Assembly (NCBI GenBank): GCA_964637835.1 | Contig: CAZWYF010000004.1 | Span: 1 to 64,000 of the forward strand | Reading direction: 5' to 3' | Length of the DNA stretch: 64,000 nucleotides | Source: Glo-17 sp964637835 | GTDB lineage: Bacteria; Krumholzibacteriota; Krumholzibacteriia; LZORAL124-64-63 | Part shown: positions 7,723 through 16,626 of the stretch, in pieces | How the letters are laid out: the number at the start of each line of letters is the position of its first letter | How positions within the stretch are numbered: the stretch's first letter is position 1 | Notes under the pieces: model-generated | Seen by the model: the letters and a program-made list of their open reading frames with translations, nothing else | What the model was told of the DNA's origin: nothing | The model's database searches: none | Translations under genes and position numbers: made by a program

Positions 7723-10284
7723 ATGGACGTTCCGCGCCGACTCCATCTTCGCGCGTCGCTGTCGCTCGGCATCCTGCTGGCCCTGACCGTCGCGGTCGCG
7801 GCCCAGACCGAGACCGAGACCTGCTTCATGTGCCACGAGGATCCCGACCTGACGACCGATGACGGCCGCAACGTCTCGGTACTCCCATCACACCACGAGC
7901 AGAGCGTCCATGGCTCGCTCGACTGCATCGATTGCCATACCCAGCCCGGCGATTATGAGGACATCCCGCATTACGCCCGCTACCAGGCCGTCGATTGCAC
8001 CATGTGCCACGAGGATGCCGTGGACAGCTTCCACCAGAACTTCCACCACCGCGCTGCCCAGGCGGGCAACCACCAGGCGCCCGGGTGTGCCGATTGCCAC
8101 GGCACCGACGGCGATCCGCACCGGATGCACGGCCTGGACAATGCCGTGGCCGAGGAATCCTGCCGGCAGTGCCACGACAGCGAGGCCGAGCTCTACGACA
8201 GCGGCGTCCACGCCGCGCGACCGGGCGCCTCCACCGACCGTCCCGGTTGCATCAGCTGCCACCAGTCCCACGGTCCCGGCCTGCCGCCGGCCGCTGGCGC
8301 GGTGAACAACCTCTGCGAGAGCTGCCACGAGGGCTCCATGGCCGACGTGATGCGCGGCGGCCACGTGAACCTCGGCGGGCAGGGGAGCGAGGCCATGAAC
8401 TGCGCCTCCTGCCACGACGTCCACAATACCCACAAGCCCCATCTCTCCGAGCGGGTGGCTCAGGCCTGCAACCAGTGCCACGAGCGGGAGCAGGCGCAGT
8501 TCGCCACGTCGGTCCATGCCGACCTGCTCGCCGACGCCGACATGACCTGCCTCTCCTGCCACAGCACGCACAAGGACGAGGAGGAGATCGGGCAGTTCGA
8601 CGGGGGCTGCGGGTCCTGCCACGACGACGTGGAGGAGATGTACCGCACCAGCGTGCACCGTTTCGGTCGGCTGCAGGGCAACGAGGGCGCGGCCACCTGC
8701 GCCGACTGCCACGGCGGGCATGACGTGCGCGCCGCCGATGATCGGGAGTCCTCGGTGCACCCGGCGAACATCGCCGACATGTGCGGCGACTGCCACGGCG
8801 ACTCCACCATGGTCGCCGGCAACTACGTGCGCCTGCCCATGGCCCTGCCGCGCTACCAGGAGTCGGTCCACGGCCTCGGCGATGCCGATGGCATCCCCGC
8901 CGCCACCTGCACCGACTGCCACGGCGTGCACGATCTGCAGCACGCCCAGGCCTCCGGCTCGACCATCAACCAGTTCAACCTCGCGCGGACCTGCGGCGAG
9001 TGCCATGCCGACGAGCAGTACGAGTACGAGGAGTCCATCCACGGCAACGCCCTGCAGATCGGTATCGCCGATGCTCCCACCTGCAACGATTGCCATGACG
9101 AGCACCTGACGCGGGCGGCCACCGATCCCGCATCCACCACCTCGCCGCAGCGGGTGGCCCGGGAACTGTGCGGCGACTGCCACACCGATCCGGAGATGAC
9201 CTCCAAGTACGGCATCACCGCCGGCGTGGTGGAGAGCTACCTGGACAGCTATCACAGCTGGGCCATCGACCACGGCGATCCGCTGGTGGCCACCTGCACC
9301 GACTGCCACAACATCCACGAGATCCGCAGCCCCCTCGATCCGGCCAGCTCCATCCATCCGGACAACGTGACCGAGACCTGCGGCCGCTGCCACGAACGCT
9401 CCAACGAGACCTTCGCGCGCAGCTATACCCACGCCAGCGCCCTGGCCGCCCGCGGCCCGCACGGCTGGGCCAAGCTCATCTACCTGGTGCTCATCGGCAC
9501 GGTGCTCGGCGGCATGGGACTGCACAACCTGATCGTCGCGCGCTGGGAGTTCATCAAGCACCGCGAGCGCCGCCGCCGCGAGGCCTCGATGATCCGCTGG
9601 CAGCGCGCCGAGCGTGTCCAGCACCTGGTGCTGCTGACCTCGTTCTTCGGGCTGGCCATCACGGGCTTCGCCCTGCGGGCGCCCGACGCCTGGTGGGTCA
9701 ACCTGATCGGCCTGGGCGGACACGAGTTCCTGCGGGCCAACATCCATCGCGCGCTGGCGGTGATCCTGACGGTGGCGAGCTTCTACCACCTGTTCTGGCT
9801 CATGTTCACCCGCCGTGGCCGCATGAATCTGGTGGAGATCGCGCCCCGTGGCAGCGATTTCGTGCACTTCCCGCAGAACATGGCCTTCCACCTGGGCCTG
9901 CGTCGCGAGCGGCCGCAGTTCCGCCGCTTCGATTACACCCAGAAGGCCGAATATTGGGCGGTGATCTGGGGCACGGTGGTCATGGCCCTCACCGGCCTGA
10001 TCCTCTGGTTCCCGGACCTGGTGACCACCTGGCTGCCGGCCTGGGTGGTCCGCGTGGCCGCGGTGGTCCACTACTACGAGGCCATCCTGGCGGTGGCCGC
10101 CATCTTCATCTGGCACTTCTTCTACGTGATCTTCCTGCCCTCGGAATATCCGGTGAGCACCATCTGGCTGGATGGCCGCATGCCGGCGCACGAGTGGAAG
10201 GAGATGCATCCGGCGGAGGCCGAGGAGATGGGACCGGAGGCCATCGAGCCGCCGCGAGAGCGGCCTCGCGACGACACGCACTAG
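7723..10284 (+). CDS. 19-heme c-type cytochrome fused to a membrane cytochrome-b-like domain
   Basis: 853-residue electron-transfer protein. A signal peptide (to about residue 27) is followed by 19 CXXCH haem-attachment motifs, the first CFMCH at 34-38 and the last CGRCH at 553-557, with many extra His residues as distal ligands. After residue 580 comes a membrane domain with about five hydrophobic helices (LIYLVLIGTVLGGMGLHNLIV, HLVLLTSFFGLAITGFAL, IHRALAVILTVASFYHLFWLMF, WGTVVMALTGLILWF, VVHYYEAILAVAAIFIWHFFYVIF); paired His in these helices resemble the b-haem ligands of formate dehydrogenase/hydrogenase cytochrome b subunits. It probably carries electrons between the quinone pool and periplasmic or extracellular partners. 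No catalytic subunit is encoded beside it, and the gene appears monocistronic. Confidence 0.9.
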   Translation: MDVPRRLHLRASLSLGILLALTVAVAAQTETETCFMCHEDPDLTTDDGRNVSVLPSHHEQSVHGSLDCIDCHTQPGDYEDIPHYARYQAVDCTMCHEDAVDSFHQNFHHRAAQAGNHQAPGCADCHGTDGDPHRMHGLDNAVAEESCRQCHDSEAELYDSGVHAARPGASTDRPGCISCHQSHGPGLPPAAGAVNNLCESCHEGSMADVMRGGHVNLGGQGSEAMNCASCHDVHNTHKPHLSERVAQACNQCHEREQAQFATSVHADLLADADMTCLSCHSTHKDEEEIGQFDGGCGSCHDDVEEMYRTSVHRFGRLQGNEGAATCADCHGGHDVRAADDRESSVHPANIADMCGDCHGDSTMVAGNYVRLPMALPRYQESVHGLGDADGIPAATCTDCHGVHDLQHAQASGSTINQFNLARTCGECHADEQYEYEESIHGNALQIGIADAPTCNDCHDEHLTRAATDPASTTSPQRVARELCGDCHTDPEMTSKYGITAGVVESYLDSYHSWAIDHGDPLVATCTDCHNIHEIRSPLDPASSIHPDNVTETCGRCHERSNETFARSYTHASALAARGPHGWAKLIYLVLIGTVLGGMGLHNLIVARWEFIKHRERRRREASMIRWQRAERVQHLVLLTSFFGLAITGFALRAPDAWWVNLIGLGGHEFLRANIHRALAVILTVASFYHLFWLMFTRRGRMNLVEIAPRGSDFVHFPQNMAFHLGLRRERPQFRRFDYTQKAEYWAVIWGTVVMALTGLILWFPDLVTTWLPAWVVRVAAVVHYYEAILAVAAIFIWHFFYVIFLPSEYPVSTIWLDGRMPAHEWKEMHPAEAEEMGPEAIEPPRERPRDDTH

Positions 10285-10328
10285 TCCGGATCCGGTGGCG
10301 TCGGCCACCCCGGGCGAGCGGCAACCAG

Positions 10329-10356
10329 GCGGGCGGCCATGCGGATGGTCGCCCGC
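10329..10356 (+). terminator. Hairpin terminator after the cytochrome gene
   Basis: Twelve-base stem (10329-10340 with 10345-10356, one G-T pair) and loop GCGG, starting 44 bases after the stop codon. The T-tract is poor (tggcctgttccc), so efficiency is uncertain. Confidence 0.5.
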
Positions 10357-10573
10357 TGGCCTGTTCCCGACCAGCGCGTGGCGGATCGGGTGCGGCCGCC
10401 GCGGTGGCGTCCGGCGTTCCCTTGTCCATCGATGCGCCTGGTTGCGCCATGGTGTTCCCCTCGCGAATTCCTACCAGTACCGGGTGGCCTGGATCATGCA
10501 TGGAGGCGAGCGACATCCGTTTCCCGCCGCCGGAGCGTGTGGTGGGACACCTCATGCCAGGAGGAGATTTCCG

Positions 10574-12262
10574 ATGGAACGCCACCGCATCCCGCTGCTG
10601 TTGCTGGTGTTGCTGCTGAGCCTGGGCCTGGTGGCCGGCTGCAGCGACGACGACGATCCCACCGGCCCCGGCGAGCAGGACGACACCACCGCCCCGCAGG
10701 TGCTCAGCGTCGATCCGTCGGCCGGCGAGACCGGCGTGGCCGTGGACGAGGAGATCGTCATCGTCTTCAGCGAGGACATGGACACCGCCACCGGCGACGG
10801 CGAGATCACCCTCTCCACCGGCGCCGTGACCGACCTGACCTGGACCGACCCGCGCACCGTCGTGGTCGCGCACCCCGACTGGACCGCGGGCGCCGCGGTC
10901 ACCGTGACCGTGGGCACCGGCCTGACCGACCTGGCCGGCAACGCCCTGGCGGGCACCCACGCCACGACGTTCTATGTGGAGTCCACCGAGCTGGTCTTCC
11001 TGGGCAGCGAGCCCGCCGACGGGGCCACCGGGGTCAACCGCAGCACGGTGATCTCGCTCCTCTTCTCCGCCGACATGGACATCGACACCTTCGCCGGTGC
11101 GGTGACCCTGACCGATGCCGGGCAGGACCCCCTGGCGTTCCAGGCGCACGAGGGCGAGGGCAGCTGGGTGATCATCGATCCCGACGGCGACCTGCCGGCC
11201 GACCAGGCCATCACCCTGACGGTGAGCACCGACGTGCAGGACCACGGCGGCCGCAACCTGGCCCAGCCGGTGGCGCTCGGCTTCACCACCGGCCAGGACA
11301 CCGACACCACGCCGCCCACCATCGTCGGCTTCGAGCCCGCCAGCGGGTCGGTGATCGCCGCGGGCACCACCTTCTTCCGGGTCACGTTCAGCGAGCCGGT
11401 GAACCCCGACCAGGCCTATCCCGTGCGTGTCAACGCCGAGCTGTTCGCCGCGGTCGCGACCGAGGAGCAGCAGCCCGTCTGGTCGCCGGACCGCACCACC
11501 TGGACCGTCTCGCTGCCCGCGCCGCTGCCGGCGGGCATGCCCCTGGAGATGACGTTCCAGGGCTACCAGGATCTGGCCGGCAACGAGCAGACGGCCGCCA
11601 CCACGTGGACCGTCGCCGTGGAGGGCACGGCCGACTACTACCCGCTGCATGACGGCCGCCGCTACGAGTACGAGGAGTACGGCGCCTGGGGCACCATCGG
11701 CAGCGAGGTGCCCACGGACGAATGGACCCATCCGGCCCACATCCAGTTCGAGGGCCAGGGCTCCGGTGTCTTCCACAAGACGTGGTACGACGCGTCCTAT
11801 ACCACGTCGTATGGCTGGGACATCATGCAGCAGGCCGGCGGCGCGCTCGAGTACCTGGGCTTCGGCGAGGTGGAAGGGAGCGAGACCATGGAGATCATGT
11901 TCGACTCGCCGCTGACCTTCACCACCCTGCCGCCGGCCGGGACCTGGTCCGACCAGACCACCGCCACCATCCCGGGCGAGGGCACCATGACCCTCGTCGG
12001 CGACGGCGAGATGGTGGCCGAGCTGGACGTGCCCTGGCTCGAGGGCGGCGATGACGGACCGGAACTGTTCTGGAAGAACGTGCGCCTGGTGGTCATCGAC
12101 CACACCATCTCCGCCGGCGACGACCTGGTCGAGTCCGGCGTGGATTCGCTCTGGCTCGCGCCCACCGTGGGCGTGATCCGCTACGCCACCTACAACGAGG
12201 ACCCGGCCAGCGGTGAATGGGATTACGACACGGGGACCCTGATGCCGCCGGATCTGCGCTAG
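10574..12262 (+). CDS. Lipoprotein with three Big_5 (SbsA-type Ig-like) domains
   Basis: 562-residue surface lipoprotein. The start at 10574 follows AGGAGGAG. Signal peptide with lipobox LVAGC, Cys23 being the lipidation site, then a flexible acidic linker (SDDDDPTGPGEQ). Three Ig-like Big_5 repeats follow, each opening with a phrase such as APQVLSVDPSAGETGVAVD and containing VFSEDMD or LFSADMD and a closing DLAGN-type turn. The C-terminal third (from YYPLHDGRRYEYEEYG) is a separate beta-rich domain seen in other lipoproteins of these lineages and has no assigned function. Likely a structural or adhesive envelope protein. Confidence 0.82.
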   Translation: MERHRIPLLLLVLLLSLGLVAGCSDDDDPTGPGEQDDTTAPQVLSVDPSAGETGVAVDEEIVIVFSEDMDTATGDGEITLSTGAVTDLTWTDPRTVVVAHPDWTAGAAVTVTVGTGLTDLAGNALAGTHATTFYVESTELVFLGSEPADGATGVNRSTVISLLFSADMDIDTFAGAVTLTDAGQDPLAFQAHEGEGSWVIIDPDGDLPADQAITLTVSTDVQDHGGRNLAQPVALGFTTGQDTDTTPPTIVGFEPASGSVIAAGTTFFRVTFSEPVNPDQAYPVRVNAELFAAVATEEQQPVWSPDRTTWTVSLPAPLPAGMPLEMTFQGYQDLAGNEQTAATTWTVAVEGTADYYPLHDGRRYEYEEYGAWGTIGSEVPTDEWTHPAHIQFEGQGSGVFHKTWYDASYTTSYGWDIMQQAGGALEYLGFGEVEGSETMEIMFDSPLTFTTLPPAGTWSDQTTATIPGEGTMTLVGDGEMVAELDVPWLEGGDDGPELFWKNVRLVVIDHTISAGDDLVESGVDSLWLAPTVGVIRYATYNEDPASGEWDYDTGTLMPPDLR

Positions 12263-12322
12263 TCCGCTCCTCGCCGCCGGGCGCCCCGGCCCGGAGGCGA
12301 TGCGCTCGAGGAACCGGACCAC

Positions 12323-12355
12323 CGGGGCCGATCCGTCACGCGCGGGTCGGCCCCG
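12323..12355. terminator. Hairpin between convergent genes
   Basis: Perfect nine-base stem (CGGGGCCGA at 12323-12331 with TCGGCCCCG at 12347-12355). It serves the lipoprotein gene on the plus strand and overlaps the last codons of the minus-strand HD gene. No T-tract. Confidence 0.4.
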
Positions 12356-12923
12356 TCGCCATGTCGTCCCAGCGAGCCAGGATCCGGTCGGCCAGCGCCT
12401 GGGCCGCCGGGGTGGCGAAGCGCCGCTCGCGGTAGCTCTCGCGGACCGATTCGAGCAGCTCGTTCCCCGTCGCCCGCCGGTAGACCCAGGCCTGGAGCAG
12501 GAACTCCAGCCGGTCGGCGTCGCGCACCAGGCGCGCCTCGGCGTCCGCTTCGTCCTTGTAGGCGGCCATCAGCTCGGTCCACGCGCCCGCCGGGGGCAGG
12601 CCCGCGAGCATCCCGGCCAGGGCCCGGGACTCGGCGATGCCCTTGGCTCCCTCGGGCAGGAAGCGGACGGCCAGGCGGGGGATGTCGGAGACCTCGCTCT
12701 CGGCGAGGTCGTGCAGGATGGCCATGCTCAGCAGGCGGCCCCGGTCCAGGGGTTCCTCGCTCAGCTCGGCCAGGCAGAGCGCCACCATGGCCGTGCCCCA
12801 GGAGTGGGCGGCCACATCCTCGGGATGGGGGACCCGGCGCTGGTGCCAGCCGGTCCGCGGGGTGGTCTTCAGGACGTTCGCCTGCAGCAGCAGATCCAGC
12901 CAGCGATCGGCGTCGCGGGTCAT
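12336..12923 (-). CDS. HD-domain 5'-nucleotidase-like phosphohydrolase (YfbR/HDDC2 type)
   Basis: 195-residue cytosolic metal-dependent hydrolase. The metal ligands of the HD fold are visible: His in DVAAHSWGTAM, His-Asp in AILHDLAESEVSDIPR and a distal Asp in LVRDADRLEFLLQ. The N-terminal LKTTPRTGWHQRRVPHPEDVAAH matches HDDC2/YfbR proteins, which dephosphorylate deoxynucleoside 5'-monophosphates. Substrate preference is inferred from the family. It stands alone, divergent from the BNR gene and convergent with the lipoprotein gene. Confidence 0.8.
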   Translation of the reverse strand: MTRDADRWLDLLLQANVLKTTPRTGWHQRRVPHPEDVAAHSWGTAMVALCLAELSEEPLDRGRLLSMAILHDLAESEVSDIPRLAVRFLPEGAKGIAESRALAGMLAGLPPAGAWTELMAAYKDEADAEARLVRDADRLEFLLQAWVYRRATGNELLESVRESYRERRFATPAAQALADRILARWDDMATGPTRA

Positions 12924-13011
12924 GTCGGGGGCCTCCGGAGGGTGAGGGTCTCCCGGCAGGATAAGCGCCGGCGCGGGGATGTCCAGGCACCCGCTCCCGG
13001 GTGCGTCGTGC

Positions 13012-13017
13012 TACAAT
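13012..13017 (+). promoter_or_regulatory. Extended -10 promoter for the second BNR protein
   Basis: TGC followed by TACAAT at 13012-13017; no good -35 box at 17-18 bases, so the TG extension probably compensates. Transcript start near 13024. Confidence 0.45.
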
Positions 13018-13060
13018 GGCGCCACGCCGCCCCCCGTCGCCCCGCCCCGAGAGGTCCCCC

Positions 13061-15694
13061 ATGGCGCGCCGCACCGCCCTCGTCCGTCGATCCGCTGCCG
13101 TGGCCATCCTGCTGATGGTCGTGATCGCCGCCCGCCGCGAGCGCCAGCAACGGGCGGACCTCGGCCCGCCGCTGGCTGACATGTCGGAGACCCGCTGGTC
13201 GCGCGAACCGGGTGACGGCAAGCCCGTCCGTGCGCCCAACCGCTGGTTCTTCACCGAGCGGGCCTGGCCCCGGGGCGAGATCCCGCGCGAGCGCTGGCAG
13301 GCGGCGCAGTTGCAGGCCCGGGCCCTGCATGACGACCTCGCCCGGCGCGCCGCCACCACCGCCGTGGCCACCTGGACCCCGCAGGGTCCCACCAACATCG
13401 GCGGCCGCATCACCTGCGTGGCCGTCGATCCGCGCGACCAGGACACCGTCTATGCCGGCGCCGCCGAGGGTGGCGTCATGCGCAGCCGCGACGGCGGCCA
13501 GAGCTGGGACCTGGTCTTCGATCAACAGGCGTCGCTGGCCATCGGCGCGCTGGCCCTCGATCCCGTCCAGCCGGACGTGGTCTACGCCGGGACCGGCGAG
13601 GTGAATCCCGGGGGCGGGAGCGTGGCCTACGGCGGGACGGGCCTCTACCGCTCGCCGGACCAGGGCCAGACCTGGCAGCCGCTGGGTCTGGAGGACAGCG
13701 GGGCCATCGGCCGCATCGTCATCCACCCCACCGATCCGGACCGGATCCACGTGGCCGTGATGGGGCATCTGTGGTCCAGCGGCCCCGACCGTGGCGTCTA
13801 TCGCACCACCGACGGCGGCGAGAACTGGGAGCGCGTGCTCTTCGTCGATGAGACCACCGGCTGCGTGGACCTCATCCAGCGTCCGGATCAGCCCGGCACC
13901 ATCCTGGCGGCCATGTGGCAGCGCCTGCGCACGCCGGAGCGCTACGACTACGGCGGCCCCGGCTGCGCCGTCTGGCGCACCGACGATGGCGGCGAGACCT
14001 GGACACCGGTCGGCGGCGGCCTGCCCGCGCCCGGTGGCGATGGCGGCCGCATCGGCCTGGCGCTCTGCCAGTCGCAGCCGGACCGCATGTACGCCGTCTA
14101 CGCCGACCGCATCGGCTACTTCGATGGCCTGTATCGCAGCGACGACGGCGGCCACACGTGGAGCCGCACCGACGACTGGGCGCTGAGCAACGTCTTCGCC
14201 AGCTATGGCTGGTGGTTCGGCAACGTGCGCTGCCACCCCGACCGGCCGGACACCGTGTTCGTGCTCGGCCTGGACTTCTACCGTTCCACCAGCGGGGGCG
14301 CCAGCTGGAGCGAGGTGTCCGGTGGCATGCACGTCGACCATCACGGGATGGCGTGGGGCCCGCCGCCCGCCCGCGTGATCTTCGAGGGCAACGACGGCGG
14401 CATGTACCGTTCCACCGACGGCGGCACCGTCTGGACCCACCTGCCCGACCAGCCCATCACCCAGGTCTACCGGCTGGGCCTGGACGCCCAGAACCCCGAT
14501 GCGCTCTATCTCGGCGGTCAGGACATCTCCACCGTGCGCACCCTCTCCGGCCAGCTCGACGACTGGCAGACCATCTTCGGCGGCGATGGGTTCCAGCCCC
14601 TGATCCACCCGCAGGACAGCCAGCGGATCTGGGTGCAGTACCAGTACGGCAACGTCTACCACTCGAGCAACGGCGGGGTGACCTTCGGCTGGGCCGGGGG
14701 CGGTCTGGGCAGCGCCGACCGCGTCAACTGGAACGCCCCGCACGTCCAGGACCCCACCGATCCGGACCGGCGGTACTTCGGCACCGACCGCCTCTACCGC
14801 AACAGCGGCGACACCGCCTGGAATCCGATCAGCGGCGACCTCACCGGCGGTCCCCATCAGGGGCAGAGCGGCCAGGTGGACGGTACGCTCACCACCATCG
14901 CGGTCTCGCCCCTCGACGGCGCCGTCCTGTGGACCGGCAGCGACGACGGCCGGGTCCACGTCACCACCAGCGGCGGCGCCTTCTGGAACGACGTCTCCGC
15001 GGGCATCCCCGAGCGCTGGGTCACCAGCGTGCGCTGCGACCCCTTCGACCGCGAGACCGCCTACGTCTCCGTCAGCGGTTTCCGCTGGGACGAGCCGTAT
15101 CCCCACGTCCTGCGTACCGACGATCTGGGGCAGACCTGGGCGTCATGGCAGGGCGACCTCCCCGACGCACCGGTGAATGACCTGTTGCCGCATCCGGAGC
15201 GTCCCGGGCGACTCTTCGCGGCCACCGACGTCGGGGTCTATGCCACCGGGGATGGCCAGTCCTGGCAGCCGGCGGCACTGGGCCTGCCGCAGGTCGTGGT
15301 CACGCATCTGGCGTGGCGAGCCGACCGCTCCGAGCTGCTCGCCGGGACCTATGGGCGCAGCGTCTTCGGCGTCACGATGGCCGACCCCACCGCCGCGCCC
15401 GGTTCCGGGCCGGCCGCCACGGGACGGCTGCGGCCGGCTCATCCCAATCCCAGCGGCAGCGGCACCACCGTGGCCTGGGAGTTGAGCCGGGGCGGAGAGG
15501 TCGCCGTGGAGGTCTTCACGGTCAGCGGCCGGCGCCTGTGGCGCGGGCGCACCGAAGCGGCGGCTGGACCGGGGGCGCTGTTCTGGGACGGTCGGGACGC
15601 TCGCGGTCGTCCCGCCGCGGCCGGGGTCTACCTGGCCCGGGTGACCGTGGACGGACGGCTGGTGGGGCGCCAGACGCTGGTGCGGACGCGTTAG
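13061..15694 (+). CDS. Secreted BNR/sortilin-type beta-propeller protein with FlgD-like C-terminal domain
   Basis: 877-residue paralogue of the protein encoded at 1567-4185. The chosen start at 13061 follows GAGAGG and gives a basic n-region with a hydrophobic signal (SAAVAILLMVVIAA); in-frame codons upstream lie before the predicted transcript start. Asp-box repeats (YRSPDQGQTW, YRTTDGGENW, WRTDDGGETW, YRSDDGGHTW and more) build propellers from about residue 110 to 770. The C-terminal 85 residues (PAHPNPSGSGTTVAWEL to GVYLARVTVDGR) form the FlgD-like module. Both copies keep the central MHVDHH motif, the QYQYGN strand and the IFGGDGF loop, which are the best candidates for a shared functional site. 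Function unknown; secreted and probably surface-attached. Confidence 0.85.
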   Translation: MARRTALVRRSAAVAILLMVVIAARRERQQRADLGPPLADMSETRWSREPGDGKPVRAPNRWFFTERAWPRGEIPRERWQAAQLQARALHDDLARRAATTAVATWTPQGPTNIGGRITCVAVDPRDQDTVYAGAAEGGVMRSRDGGQSWDLVFDQQASLAIGALALDPVQPDVVYAGTGEVNPGGGSVAYGGTGLYRSPDQGQTWQPLGLEDSGAIGRIVIHPTDPDRIHVAVMGHLWSSGPDRGVYRTTDGGENWERVLFVDETTGCVDLIQRPDQPGTILAAMWQRLRTPERYDYGGPGCAVWRTDDGGETWTPVGGGLPAPGGDGGRIGLALCQSQPDRMYAVYADRIGYFDGLYRSDDGGHTWSRTDDWALSNVFASYGWWFGNVRCHPDRPDTVFVLGLDFYRSTSGGASWSEVSGGMHVDHHGMAWGPPPARVIFEGNDGGMYRSTDGGTVWTHLPDQPITQVYRLGLDAQNPDALYLGGQDISTVRTLSGQLDDWQTIFGGDGFQPLIHPQDSQRIWVQYQYGNVYHSSNGGVTFGWAGGGLGSADRVNWNAPHVQDPTDPDRRYFGTDRLYRNSGDTAWNPISGDLTGGPHQGQSGQVDGTLTTIAVSPLDGAVLWTGSDDGRVHVTTSGGAFWNDVSAGIPERWVTSVRCDPFDRETAYVSVSGFRWDEPYPHVLRTDDLGQTWASWQGDLPDAPVNDLLPHPERPGRLFAATDVGVYATGDGQSWQPAALGLPQVVVTHLAWRADRSELLAGTYGRSVFGVTMADPTAAPGSGPAATGRLRPAHPNPSGSGTTVAWELSRGGEVAVEVFTVSGRRLWRGRTEAAAGPGALFWDGRDARGRPAAAGVYLARVTVDGRLVGRQTLVRTR

Positions 15695-15829
15695 CGCGGT
15701 CGCGGGAAGGTGGAGGGAACTCCTCGGCGATTGCGGTCGTTCCCCGTCGTGATCATCGTTGGACACGGCGGTGACGCCGTGAGCGCCCGCCGCGAGGCGC
15801 GATCACCCCCCGACCGACAGGAGCCGCCC

Positions 15830-16339
15830 ATGTCCCGATCCCCCGTCGCGTTGCCGACCAGGGTGGCCGCTGGCCTGCTGGTGGCGGTCCTGGCGGCCGG
15901 CGTGGCCCTGGCCGGCCCCCAGCCCGAGGAGAAGCCCGCCGTGACCTACAACCCGCTCACCGACGCCGAGGCGCACGTCATCCTGGAAAAGGGCACCGAG
16001 CGCCCCTTCTCCGGCGAGTACGAGCATCACTGGCAGGCCGGCACCTACCTCTGCAAGCGCTGCAACGCGCCGCTCTACCGCTCGGACGCCAAGTTCGACG
16101 CCCGCTGCGGCTGGCCCAGCTTCGACGACGAGATCGACGGCGCCGTCCGGCGCGAGCGGGACGCCGATGGCTACCGCACCGAGATCCTCTGCGAGAACTG
16201 CGGCGGCCACCTCGGCCACGTCTTCCTGGGGGAGGGCTTCACGCCCAGGGACACGCGGCACTGCGTCAATTCCATCTCCCTGGTCTTCGTGCCCGAGGGC
16301 GAGGAACTGCCGCCCGTGATCACGGCATCCGAGGACTGA
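15830..16339 (+). CDS. msrB: Exported methionine-R-sulfoxide reductase MsrB
   Basis: 169-residue reductase repairing the R epimer of methionine sulfoxide in proteins. All MsrB landmarks are present: structural zinc cysteines C75/C78 (CKRC) and C121/C124 (CENC), CGWPSFDDEI, GHLGHVF and the catalytic C145 in RHCVNSISL. Unlike cytosolic MsrB it has an N-terminal signal peptide (LPTRVAAGLLVAVLAAGVALAGP), so it should act in the periplasm, where it needs a dedicated electron donor; none is encoded nearby. The start at 15830 follows GACAGGAG. Confidence 0.92.
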   Translation: MSRSPVALPTRVAAGLLVAVLAAGVALAGPQPEEKPAVTYNPLTDAEAHVILEKGTERPFSGEYEHHWQAGTYLCKRCNAPLYRSDAKFDARCGWPSFDDEIDGAVRRERDADGYRTEILCENCGGHLGHVFLGEGFTPRDTRHCVNSISLVFVPEGEELPPVITASED

Positions 16340-16388
16340 CGGCGCGGAGATCCGAGCGAAAGCACCGGATATCGCGGCGCCACGGCCA

Positions 16389-16410
16389 GCGGAGCGCGGT
16401 TGCGCTCCGC
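16389..16410 (+). terminator. Hairpin after msrB
   Basis: Perfect eight-base stem GCGGAGCG / CGCTCCGC with a six-base loop, 50 bases past the msrB stop and upstream of the next promoter. No T-tract follows. Confidence 0.4.
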
Positions 16411-16501
16411 CCGGAGCCCCGGCATCCCGATGATCTCCGGCCACCGCCAGCCCGCCTGGAAACGGCACTTGCACCGAGAGAATTTAATTCGACAACTGGG
16501 A

Positions 16502-16531
16502 TTGCTACACGCGGCGGGCCTGTGCTATAAT
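16502..16531 (+). promoter_or_regulatory. Strong extended -10 promoter of the dockerin-protein gene
   Basis: TTGCTA at 16502, 18-base spacer, perfect TATAAT at 16526-16531 preceded by TGC. An A/T stretch (gaatttaattc) lies just upstream of the -35 box as an UP-like element. Predicted start near 16538 gives a leader of about 89 bases. Confidence 0.75.
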
Positions 16532-16626
16532 CTCATCAAGCCTCAAGCAGTGGTGCGCCGGCAGGGCCGCCGCAGCGTGTGTCACTCGAATAGTAATCCT
16601 TCCTCGATGGAAAGCTGGAGGTCGTC

